A DNA stretch of 33,355 nt from Omnitrophica WOR_2 bacterium GWF2_43_52 (lineage in GTDB: Bacteria; Omnitrophota; Gorgyraeia; Gygaellales; UBA12090): positions 1-33,355 of the forward strand of contig MHGF01000006.1 in assembly GCA_001805445.1 (NCBI GenBank), given 5' to 3'. Under the pieces are notes generated by a model. It searched no databases. It was given only the letters and a program-made list of their open reading frames with translations, and was not told the DNA's origin. Made by a program: the position numbers and the translations under genes. This document shows positions 1 to 12,000 of this stretch, one piece after another; within the stretch, counting starts at the first letter, position 1, and every line of letters starts with the position of its first letter.

Positions 1-1
1 G

Positions 2-3000
2 CAATTAGGGCTTGAGCGTAGCGCGTTGATTAATAAGGCGAAAGAAGCAGAGCATGCCATAAAATTAGCTAAAGTAACAAGAGCAAAAGAGTCGTATGCC
101 AGCGCGGCAGAGTACGGTTTTGAGCGCGCATTGGCCTTATTAGGCACTCCGCCTTTGAATGCTATTAGGCCACCGGCTCCAGCCGAGCATCCATCCTCAA
201 TTACTACAGGACATAATTTATTAGATATTCCTACGCTTGTCAGGAAATATCTAAGCTATCAGGATGTCCCCGGACTCTCGGATGAGCAAAAGCAGGAACA
301 TTTTGAAGGCTCCATGAATATACAGAGGTTTCCGAACGTTCCTAAATACGCGGCCGCCTTGAATCAAATGCTGGAGAGGCATGGACCCAGAACAATTGAA
401 GACATTGCCTCTGGTATGATATCCGAGATGGAAGGAATACTTTCAGGGCATGGTGTACAACCCGGACCCTATGGGCTATCCAAGACATGGGCTATTTGGG
501 ATATGGCTAAACAGACGCATTTTTATAATCATCCGCAGGAAGCTGATCCGAGATATACAAGAGAAGATCCGATAAGGTCTGAAAATAAAAAGCAAGAGAT
601 TGTCAATCGCCATGTCGGATGGGAGGCCTTTAGCAATCGAGATTATTTGAAGGGGTTGGGCGAAATGAATAATACTCGGGAGATAATGATGCTTTTGAAC
701 GAAACGCCAAAGCCCGATGTGAATACCTTAAGTTCTGACAAGCTGGCCAGACTAGGACAATTGCTGCGGGATGCGGGGCAAAATAAACCTTTGCAGCCTG
801 AGCCGCCGGTCAGTTCGTCTTCCGCTGCTGCGATAACAACGGTTAAGGCCCCGGGAATAAAAGATAAATTGAATGAAGCGGCAAGTCCAGTGGGAGCTGA
901 GAATCTAATAGCAAAAATAGCGCAGGAGTTGATAACAGAAAAATATAACACTGCCGTCTCTTCACAAAATTCTCCACTAGCGTTTTTAACCGATGACAAA
1001 CGGTTTGCGAGCGTAACTACGCATGTGCTTATGCTTTTAGATTATATGAAGACGCTCTATGCTATAAATGAAAGTGAACTATTCGCTGAAGGTAAAAGCG
1101 TAATGTTTGTTGCCCCGGAAACAGATACCCTGGCGAAGGAATACGCTCAAAAATATAGCAACAGCAAGGTAATCATAGTTAACCCTAAATTTGAAACCAG
1201 CTTGCGTGATAACATCTTCTATATTGGCGCGCCAATCCAATCTATAGGCGAATTTAAAGAGAAGATAAAAGAATTTACCGGTAAAGATAAGATTGATACA
1301 GCATTCATTACCGGGTTATTAAATAGCGAATACCTGCCATTCATAGAACCCACAGAAATGCCCATAGAGGAAAAATACAACTCTATTTTTGGGGTAATGA
1401 GAACGGTTATCGCGGATAAAGGCGAAATATTGGTTTCCGCAGGCTTAGGTGAAAATATCCCATTACAAGAAGCCTTTGAGCAAAAAGGTTTTGGATGGGT
1501 GAACCTCTATAAGGAGTTTGATAAAGTACATAATAAGGAATCCGGGGTGGTCTCTGCTATTTATAGAGTAAATCCGAGAGAGCCTGTAGCAGTGATGGCT
1601 TCTCCTCTAATGCCAAAATTCGTTAAGAATGTAGTTACCACTGCATTAGTTATCACGTTACTTGGTTCTGTTACCGGGTATAACCTCTATTTGCAGGGGA
1701 GATTATTTGATCCTAATTTTAGCGATAAACAGGTAGTAAGCTATATGAAACAGCCAAGCCATGCTCCTTTATCCAAATATATAGAGGATATCAATCAGTT
1801 TTTTTATAAGAAAGAAATTAAGAAAAGTAATGCCGCGGCGGATAGGCAGGCAAAAACTATTATTGCGCAAGGGAATAAACTAATGAAAGGCCTTAATAGG
1901 ATAATTGAAAACCGCGAGAACTTTAAGAAATATGCTAAGCTCTATAACTTTGAACCTTCGTTTGTAGCGGCGGTCGCGCTTACGGAATATTTAGATATGA
2001 GGCAGGATAAAAAAGGCAGAATCGATGAAAACTTCTTTGATTTTTATCTTTCTTTCGCGGGAAAGAATCCTTCTGTTGGATTAATGCAGGAACGCATAGA
2101 TACGATTCGAGAGATGGGCGGTAAAATTTACGGCATACCCTCAACTATCTTGCCAGGGCCGGTAATTGCTTTCTGGTCCTTGCATAGTGATACCGATAAT
2201 ATTAAAATAGGGGCAAAATACCTTCGCTGGCTCGCAGATGAAGCTTCTCATAAATTCGGAATAAATGTTCTTAAGGGGAATTCAAAAGATTGGGATACTT
2301 TACACAAGCGTATGATTGCAGGAAGGTACACATCTTCGGTATATCTTACTGAGGAATTAATAAGGCAGTATCAACCACCCTTTACCCACTATCGTAATAA
2401 TAAGAAAGCAGCTCCTTGGGAACAAGCTCTAGTTTATAGCCGTGTAGTTTTAGAAACACAGCAATTGTTAGACAAACTTAATTTATTTCCCAAGCCGGTA
2501 GGGACTAAAGGAACTGCTCCTTCGCCACTGGCGGATTTGCCGCGCGCCAAAGATGAACTTCTGAACGTAATCAAGCCTATTTTGCGGGAAACGCCGTTTA
2601 TCACGCAGGACGCGTTGCTTACAAAACTTACAACAAGTGACGATGAGAAAATTGGCTATAAGAAAATTGACAGGACAACATTTTCTCATTTACTGAATGA
2701 TGCAGGCGCGAAATGGTTTGAACTGCGTAATGAGATAGTGGCAGAAAAGCTTACGGGAGTTTTGTATGATAAGCCATTCATTCATCAGGAAGACGCATTG
2801 CGGCAAATAGGATACACCCTGGGTAATCCTGAAACAAGAGGCTTGCTGAGAAATTTCTTTAAAGGCGGCACGTGGGCAATACTTCAGGCAGAAGCCTTAG
2901 AAAGAACGCTTCGTAACCAATTAGCACGTAACCCCAATTTATCACAAGAGGAAATGATGGGGTTATTAGGCAAGAAAGGGGACAGGAGCAGCTTTAGCGA

Positions 3001-6000
3001 ATTGATGAAGGGGCGCTTAGGACGAGTGGATCTGTCGTGGAATAAGATAAAATCCGCAGAGGCGTCTTTACATGGCTTCTTGAAAAGTGAAGTGCCGATA
3101 TTACTTTCCGCAACAGGCCTGACAGAGGAGCAAATTAGAGAAAGAAACGCTGACTTAGAGTATCCTTACTCGCTTCTCTTATCAAAGCTTTACGATGGCG
3201 CGACATCTTATGTGAGTGTTATCAAAAAAGAGGCCAAAGCTATTTCTTCTTCTGTATTTGAACAAAGCCTTGTCAATATGAATCAAGGTAGAGGTGTAGG
3301 GGGCAGCAGTAGTATGAAAGGGGCGGGTGTCTTGGGGAATGGTAATAGGGGCTTTGTTCAGTCATCCCCTGCAGTTAGTGCCCTGAAGCCTCCAAAAGTA
3401 GTTTTAGTGCCAAAATTGAGCCATAGTAGCCCTGTTTTTAATAATTTTAACGCCGCAGCAACGGGAGATCCGGTAAATAATGAAACCCGGAAACCGCAGC
3501 AACCGTCTGAAAAAGGCTTACCGCTTGTACCGGGAGGAACTAACAACAGCGCCAGCCCAGTATCAGCCCCTAGCGGAAATGGAAATACAGGGTTTGATGC
3601 GAATGTTACTGTGTTGCCTGTGAATATGAATAATTATGGTTCGTTAATCTTTACCTCATCAGCCACGGAATGGATAAAAGATAGGTATAACAGGATGATG
3701 AGTACTTTCGGCACTCATGTTTTTGGGAAAGCCGGAGGCATAAGATACGCGGCTGGAGTTGCGCAACTCCTCGTCGCGAAGATTAGAAGCGCGCAAAATA
3801 TAGTAAGAATTAGCTCAATTAAAGGTTTCTTTGAGAGAATTGTTGGGTCGCTGGTAAATACAGTAGCTTATGTAGAAGGACAACAGCGAGGTTCTCGAAG
3901 TGCGGCTACAGTAAGCAGAAAAGAAACAGGAAATAATACAGGTTTTAGAAATAGAATCGGTGGTTCTGAAAGTGCGGCTAGTAGAAAGCAGATAGAAGAA
4001 TATACTACTAAGAAATCCCTGTCTTCATCTATAAAAGATCTTCTTCTTCAACCTGCAGGTTCTGGTAGTCCGCTCGGAAATGCCCTTAGTGCGTCTAATT
4101 CAGGAGTAATAAAAGAAGCAATACCTCCTACGTTTGGTGCTCTCACAAGGTTAGAGAGCAACACAAAACAAAATAACACAGGCAATTCTCCGGTACTGCC
4201 TCCAAAAGGGAGTGCAGCCAGTTCTATTTCTGGAAAAGATAACACAGGTAAAACTTCTTATGGCTTATGGAAGAAAACAATACAGTCAACTATCCCTAAG
4301 TTTGATAGCTTACTACGTCTTTATAACTTCGTATCTTCCCTGAAGCCTGTAGTGTGTCTTTACACTGGGCTTAGCCCGCCTCTGAAAGCCTTATATGACG
4401 CTATAAAAACAGCGTTTACTAAGCTTGGAGCGCTTCTTCATACCAAAGGTTCACGGAAATCTGTCAATGTTCGGAGTTGGGAACAAGGATTACCTGTATC
4501 AGCTGTTTCAAGCGCAATTAGCTTTATAAAATTAAGAAAATGGCTTACTATGGCGCTTATTGTGCCTTTGTTAAGCAACGTTTTCACTGCCAGTATCGCC
4601 TTTTCAATAGATAAGGCGGCTCCGCCATTGGCATTGTTGGCAAAATCCCACACTATTCAACGCCCGCTCGACCCATTAGGAAAGAAAGAATTTAATAAAT
4701 ATTCTAAAGAGCAGGAGCTACGTGATTCTTATAGTCAATATATGGGAGGATACCGTAAATCTTTGCCTGAACGAAGGGAAATCAGAAAGTCCCTTGAAAG
4801 ATTAACGTCAGGCCAAGCACTCGGCAGCACGCTTTCTAATTTAATCAGAAAGCATGTAGAACACATAATCATTACTGATGCGGTGCGAGAAGGCTTTGCG
4901 GGAGAGACAAGATTAGGCGCAAACTATATATTATTGAGTAAACAAATAATGGCGCAGGCGAAAGAAGAAGGCCAAGAGAGTATTGATTGGCTGGTTGCGT
5001 ATTATGTAACTCATGAAGCTTTGCATCTCGCGTATAATTCTGGAGATGAAGCGTTTATTCATGGTAAAACTCTAAAAATAGCCCAAAAAGTTCAGCACCT
5101 TAGTCAGATTGATTACAATGTAATGAGGTTTCTTACGGATTTGGCAAAGGCAAATATCCGCTATACAAGCGAGCGAGCGATACGCTATATGTCGTATGGA
5201 GGAATTTTTACGCCGTTAAGAAATCTGGTCTCTCCGCTGCTTGTGGCTATGAAAGGTTTGGCGGCAGCCTTAGATGTGGAAGATTGCCGTGTTAGATATA
5301 CAGGTTTTAATTATAAGAAAAATACGGAATGGGGTGATGGAGATTATACTTTGTATTTTAAAGTTGACGGACAAAGATATATTGTGGAAGACGGATGTGG
5401 CGCTGATCGGGTGATTATAAAAGATGCCCGGCCGCTCACAATTATTTCAAATGTGGAAGAACTAATCGCGAAATCATTGCTTACAAGGTGGATGAATCAG
5501 AATGTTGCGCTGGGTAGGGAGTTACTCCTGGATATGGTAAATAAAGATGGAAAGATTGCCCCTGAAGATGTAGCAGAGCTTGCGAATAAGAATGAAGCAA
5601 TAAAAATCGCCTTGATAAGATTAAAATATGAATTCTACGATTTGATATATCTACAAGATGAAAGCGAAAAGTTGAATAATATGATTCTTGGGGTGTTCAA
5701 GGGCAATGCTTTGATTCCTTCCCGGAAAGAAGAGAATCCAAAACCATTTGAAGAAAAGACTGCGCCTTCGGGCATTCCTTCTAAAACTGATAATAAATCA
5801 AGTAGCGCGATTATTACTAATAATTACACTTTGCATCGCATGATTGTATTTATGGGAAATGTATACAAAACTGATAAGAAAATGCTTATTCCGGGAGATT
5901 CATATGAAACATCGGGATTGTCTCCTCCTAAGCGTATTGCTAATATCTCTGCTCAAAATCCCGCAGTTACCTATTCAGTTTTTCTCCTTTCTTTAGTAGT

Positions 6001-9000
6001 TTTAAAATTCACCAATAAAGCGTATCCGTTAACTCAAAAGCTGTTTGAGCTGCTTGTTATTTCCGTGGCGGGAAAACAGGCAGTTATTGCAACGAAGGAC
6101 GCCTTGATAGCCCTCCTCCGGGGACTGACCTCTATCTTTGGCGCCCTCGTTGCAATGATTTTAAAGAGTATTAAAGATTTCACCAAGCCGTTTACTTTCT
6201 CCTTCCGTGGCTGGTGGGGAAGTGTAACGGCTTTAGTTGTAATAGGGGCTGTGGCGGCCCTCCTCCAGGGACTGACCTCCGCTACAAGCCCCTTTACAAC
6301 TTTAAATAAATTTGGCACTATAATAGAAGTATATAAGAGCCTCGGTTCATCCAGCATATTACTCCTTCCGTGGCTGGTGGGGAATATGCGAGATTTCTTA
6401 GGATGGGCTGGGGCTCTTTCTTTATTAGATGTAACCGCGCCGTACATTCTTTCCGTGGCTGGAATAAGTACGGCGAATGTTGTATACGAGCGGGCCCGGC
6501 TGTCCCTTCTCCCTGCCTCGCCGGCAGGCAGGCGGGAACTGACCTCAGCCGGGTCCCTCGTTACAACAACATTGAGAAATATATTTAGCCTCGGCCAAAC
6601 CGTCTTATCTTGCCTTCCGTGGCTGGTGGTGGATAAGTTCTTTAAAGGTTTGGCTGAGGCTTTCTTATTATTAACCCAGCTGTATCAACCTCCCGTGGCA
6701 GGAAACGATACGGCATTTGCAACTGAGGGTGTTTCAAAGGTGGCCCCATACCTCCGGGGACTGACCTCCATCTTTGACACCCTCAGTGCACTTATAGGAG
6801 GTGTGCTATGTGTAGAGAATATAATGAACTGGAATTCACTCACTTCGTTGTGGACAGCTCTGACGGTAGTATCTTTGGCTCGGCTCGGATTAACGGAAGT
6901 GGAAAGGTCGCAAACTTTATTATTAGAGATAGCGAAGTCAAACAGCAGTCCGGTGATTCCTGGCAACCTATTGAAGACGGGGACGCCGAAGTCATCAGGC
7001 AACACGCCAAAGCAGCGTATGGCAGGGTTCATACCTACCGTACTGAGAGATTTTACTTATAGCCTTACTTATTCAGGGCGTAAGATTATTGAAATTTTAA
7101 CCCGGCCGCAAGCCTTAGGTGCTACCGTGGCGGTCACCTTAAGGCAGCAAGCGGCTAAAGTAAGGGAAAGCGTGGCGGCCCTCCTCCAGGGACTGACCTC
7201 CGCCATCGCTTTCCCTTCAACTTTCGAAGGAGGCGTACCATGTCGATTATCAGAATTGACGAACTTGAATTTGATCATATCGTGGATTTTACCAAAGATT
7301 TCAGTACGTTCGCGGCAGCTCGTGAAAACGGGAAAGGCTATCTTCGACTCTTCCTTATCCAAAACGCTACAGTCTATACGCGTAACGGCCAAGCTGATTC
7401 TTGGATGGCTCTCTCAGGCAGTGAACGCGACAGCATCCTTGCCCGCATTATCTCTGCAAGGAATCACCGCGTTGTCCCAGTCTATAGAGTCAGTTCAGGA
7501 GCGCCTCAAGCAGAATGAAACATATGGCATAGTTGCACCGGTATTGAAAGGCTTAAGGCTTAGGCCTTGCGTAAAAGGCGCTGGTTCTCCGTTAGGGGGC
7601 GCGGATTCCGTAGGCAGCCTGGTGAGTATGGTTGGCGTAAGCAGTGCAGTCAGCAATAATGGGCCGAGCTATCAATTTATAACAAACCATGGCGAACTTT
7701 ACAATGAAGTGATAAAAGCATATCATGCCGGCATAGTTTCTAAGAATTCAATATTAATTAATGCTGATAGCCATCCTGATTTGAATATACCTCGAAGGTT
7801 AACTAAGGAAATACCCTCTCTCGTTCAATTAAAATCAATACACTATAGCGAAACGGAGTTTATTGTCCCTCTGCTGGAGCAGGGAATTGCTGGCACGCTC
7901 TATTGGCTTGCCAGCGCCTGGGTAGATAAATTCAATACTGAACAAGAGCAGGCGCTTTCTGACGGCCGTAATGTTCATATTATGTATACTCCGGATGATA
8001 TTCCTAGCTTTAGAAGTGATGAAAGAGTTATTTTGAGCATAGACTTAGACTATATTGTTGAGCAAGATAACAATAATCCGAAAAATGACATAGGTGCAAT
8101 GGTCTTTAGAGGTGAAAGCGAAGAAAAGATAGAAAGTGTTTTAGCATATAGAATAGGACGCTTCGCGGAAAAGCTTTTTAGCGCTAAGCACTTAAAGCCG
8201 GATTTAATAATAATCGCGGAATCTCCTGATTGGACGCCGAATAACTTTATAGGCTTTATGCAAAAAGAGTTGTCTGTGCAATTCCTTAAGTATTTTAAGG
8301 AAGGCTCGCGCACGAGCGCGCCTCTCATATCCTCAAGCTCAGTTAATGAAAATCCTGAAACTCTGAAAATAATTATTAGTGATTTGACCAAGGAGCTTGC
8401 CGCATACAGAGTATTAACCGATGCGATGGGCCGGCGTATCCTGCAATTAGAAGAAAAGAGTAAGACTGATTCGCTTACAGGTTTATCTAATAAAGCCGCT
8501 CTTTATGAATGCCTGGTCAGAGAAATAAGCCGCGTAAATCGCTCAGGTTTGTCTTTTAAGGTTATCATGCTGGATATCGACCATTTTAAAGTGATTAATG
8601 ATATTTTTGGCCATTCGGTAGGCGATAAAGTGCTTACCAATTTCGCGGAAACAATCAATAGTGACACCAGAGATGATGATGTTGTCTTTAGGTATGGCGG
8701 GGAAGAATTCACAATGGTGTTAGTTGCCGCGAAAATTGATGAGCTTATGAGTAGGCTGCTTGAATCGGTAAAGAGTAAGTCTGCGCAGTGGCCTTGCTTG
8801 CAATTAACGGATGACATCAAAAGTAAAATTAACGCTATGGTCAAAGGTTCAAGCGACGAATCCGCAAAACTGCGTTCTGCCGTGAAACACCAGTTACGTA
8901 TTCAGGGTAAAAATGGCTTGGGAGAGCTTAAAGGAGTTGTGCTTACATTTAGCGCGGGTATTTTTACCTACACCCCGGGAGTAATAGCTATTTCTCATGA

Positions 9001-12000
9001 AATCGCGCCAAAGGGCGGCCAAGTGTCCAAAGAGTTAGAAAATTTAATCAATAATAATTTAATTAAGCCCGCGGATGCAGCCCTCTATCAAGCAAAAGAA
9101 GCGGGAAGGGCGCAATGGGTGAGCGCTTCCAGCTCTTTGGATATGGATGGCACGGTAACTCAGCCGAAGATAGTAGGTGCGGTGGTGGGGAATACCTTAA
9201 CCATAGCTAATGTTGCCGCCAGCCCGGTTACGATTTTGGTTGTGGATGATGACTCAAGCCAGCTTCTCACGACAACAGCAATCTTGGAAAGCATGTTTGA
9301 AGATAGGAAGATGGATAAGCATGCGTATAGCATAAAAACAGCCGAAAATGGGAAGGAGGCTTTAGAAGAGCTAAGTCAAGAAGATAAAGAAAAATACAAT
9401 CTTGTGCTGCTTGATTTCAACATGCCTATTTTAAATGGTATAGAGGTTTTGAAGAAGTTGAAAGAGCAGAATAAGCCTGTACCTGCGGTAATAATATACA
9501 CCGCAAAAGATTTCAATGACGATAGCGGCGAGAAAACTAAGAGAGAATTATTTGAGGCAGGGGTCAGGAAAATTATTATCAAAGGCTCTGATTCCCAAGA
9601 ACTCATAAGCGCGGCCGCAGATGCCCTAAAAATTAAAGAAATAAATCAAAACGAGAAACCCCGCGCCAGTCCGTCTGTTGTCCTTGTGGTTGATGATGAA
9701 GAGACTATACGTTTCTGTATAAGAGAGGCATTAAAAGATAAAGGGTATACCGTGATTGAGGCGGAAAACGGCCAAGAGGCCTTGAAGAAATTAGAGGCGT
9801 TAAAAGGTAATGAAATCGCAGGCCTACGTATTATTACCGATAATCGTATGCCGGAAATGGATGGTTTGGAATTGGTAAGAAAGATAAGAGCGCAGGAAAA
9901 ATATAAGAATATTCCTATAATTATGAAGGCCACCAAAATCGGGGAAATCAAAAAAGAAGCATTCAAAAGAGGCGCAGATGGGTTCCTTAGCAAGCCTGCG
10001 AATATCAACGTAGTAACCAAAACAATTGAAAGGATTAAACGTAGAACAGTAAGCAGCAGCTTATCCCAAGAAGATAAGCAGCCAGGTTTCTTGTACCGGC
10101 TGGCTTTCAGATATTTGCCGATACCTGCGGCAACTACAGGCGTATTCCTAGCTATGTTTAACAAGATTGGGGGAACATGGGGAGGGGTTTTAGGCTTAGC
10201 CCTGGCAACAGGGGTTGGTTATGGGATGTATATGATTAAAAAAGGCGGCTTCGGGCGTTTCTTGGCAGGGGTATTTAATATCAGTATTGCAGCCGCGGCA
10301 TTTTATATCCTGCCTTCAGGGAGCATAACGAAAGAACTGCGATTGCCTATTGAAGATAGTATGACAGCAAAACAGGAAGCAGCAGAGACTAACAGCGATT
10401 GTAAACCATACAAACTGTTGCCTTCTTTGGAAGTTAATAAAGGGCCCGCGAGAGCGAATAATAAAACGGAAAATGGCCTCAAGCGGTCCTTCAGGGATGA
10501 ATTTAGATGCCGGCATTGCGGAGAATTACCGAAGGCCGGAATTAGCCAAAAGCTTATTGATAAATTAGAAGAATTGAAGATACGTCTCATCAAGAAATAT
10601 GGAAAAGATGCGCGCTTTGTTATTAACTCTGGATATAGGTGCCCTGAGAATAATAAAAAAGCTGGCGGAGTAAAGGATTCAGAACATTGTAATGGAACTG
10701 CCTGCGACTTAATGGTTTATGTGGGTAGCAAGCAGATTAGCCCTAAAGAAATCGCACAAGTAGCTATAAAAACAGGTTTTACAGGAATAGGACTATATGA
10801 GTGCTTAGAGTGTCCGCGCAATCATCTTGACGTAAGAGAGAGAAAGGGGCTAAAAGGGGACGCTAGGCGTAGAGGTTATGCCTTGTGGGTTATAGGAGGT
10901 AAGCAGCAAAGCGGCAGCAAATTAGGAAAAACAAACAAGAAAAAACTTTCTCCCGCGGAAGATAAAAAGGGAAATAAAAAAAGCGGCTCTAGCCCGGTTG
11001 AAGAGAGAAATTCCTTCGGTGCTTTGGTTACGGTTATAGCCTCATCTTCTGCGGTGGGAGAAAACCAGCAGGATGATGTCTGGGAACATAATAAACGTGT
11101 ATTTGCCGAAATACGGGATATTTTGCTTCGTATTAAAAGTGCTCAGGATACGGAAGGAGTGGTAGGGATAAGTATCGCGCAAGACGCAATGATACTTCTT
11201 CCCGATGCCTCTGAGTATAGATTCAGGGAAGAAGAAATTATCCATGTCTTAGTGGTGCTGGAAAATAATTTATTACTGAAGGCGCTTCCGTTAGAAAGAG
11301 GCGCTATTAGGCATCTTATACTTAAAGACATTAAAGGACCTTACGCGGCTACCGGTAAACGGCAGGCAAACAATCTTATTCCTAAGAAGATTTTAGGCCA
11401 TATCGCGCGTTTCAATAGCGAAATCAAGCAAGAAATCAAGGAAGCGAATAATATTATAAAAGTTGTTGTTGAGGGAATTTACGAAGGAACGCTGCCTTCG
11501 GAAGTTGCTGAGCATTATATACAAAAAAGCTTAGAGGTTAGCGAAGAAGAAGCAGGAAAGATTTACCAAAGCATTGCTTCATTCATCTGGGATAAAAAAG
11601 GCGGGTTTATCATACCGCTTAGTAAAGGCAATTCCAGCCCTCTTAACCGCGGAAATATAATAAATAATTTTGCCAAAGGAGCGCTCGTAGGTACGCTCTT
11701 AACGCTTATAAACACAGCCTATGCTCATGCTTCCGAAATGGTAAATACAAACATGCCAACAGCACTGAATAGTGTGTGGGCGTGGCTGATAACTGTAGGG
11801 GCAATTGGTGTTTATGCCTATTTATTCCATATGTTAATGAAAGATATCCGCGTAAAATTAAGGCAAGACACAGAAAAAATACGGGAAGAAATCAAGAAGG
11901 CATCATCTAAGAATTCTTCTTCACTAAGCATCGGTATTGCTCAATCTGCGGTATTAATGGGGACACGCGCAGTTGGCGCCCTTACCAGAATGGAATTTTC

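Larger units (their letters stand above)
6034..7535 (+). other. Hairpin-array block read through by the giant frame
   Basis: In the giant frame this 1.5 kb translates to a hydrophobic, low-similarity peptide with recurring ALLQGLTS-like segments, unlike the flanking domains. At DNA level it is built from two alternating hairpin classes (A and B) with conserved loops and unrelated, self-complementary stems, then two short paralogous ORFs in another frame. The giant frame stays open for about 500 codons here, which chance alone would almost never give. The block looks like an inserted or captured element that has been kept in frame. No known mobile element, integron or intron signature matches it. 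Confidence 0.75.

Noticed and set aside
6236..6300. Class-B hairpins as integron attC sites
   Set aside because: attC sites begin with an RYYYAAC core and end with GTTRRRY. Here the ends are reversed (GTTG ... CAAC) and no integrase is in the window. The resemblance is only in having variable stems.
6034..6447. Minus-strand ORF with repeated EVSPWRRAA-like peptides
   Set aside because: The repeated peptide is simply the antisense of the class-B loop. The open frame follows from the GC-rich palindromes, and no ribosome site precedes it.
6370..6588. 72-codon plus-strand ORF in the hairpin block
   Set aside because: It runs through A4 and B3 with low-complexity content, has no Shine-Dalgarno and no similarity to the two paralogous nested ORFs.
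6034..7518. Known riboswitch, T-box, group II intron or CRISPR array
   Set aside because: I compared the conserved loops from memory with cobalamin, TPP, SAM, glycine and c-di-GMP aptamers and found no match. There is no reverse transcriptase and no regular direct repeat with spacers.
6034..7535. Two separate giant genes divided by an intergenic region at 6-7.5 kb
   Set aside because: The giant frame has no stop in this stretch and continues in the same phase on both sides; an open run of about 500 codons by chance is very improbable.
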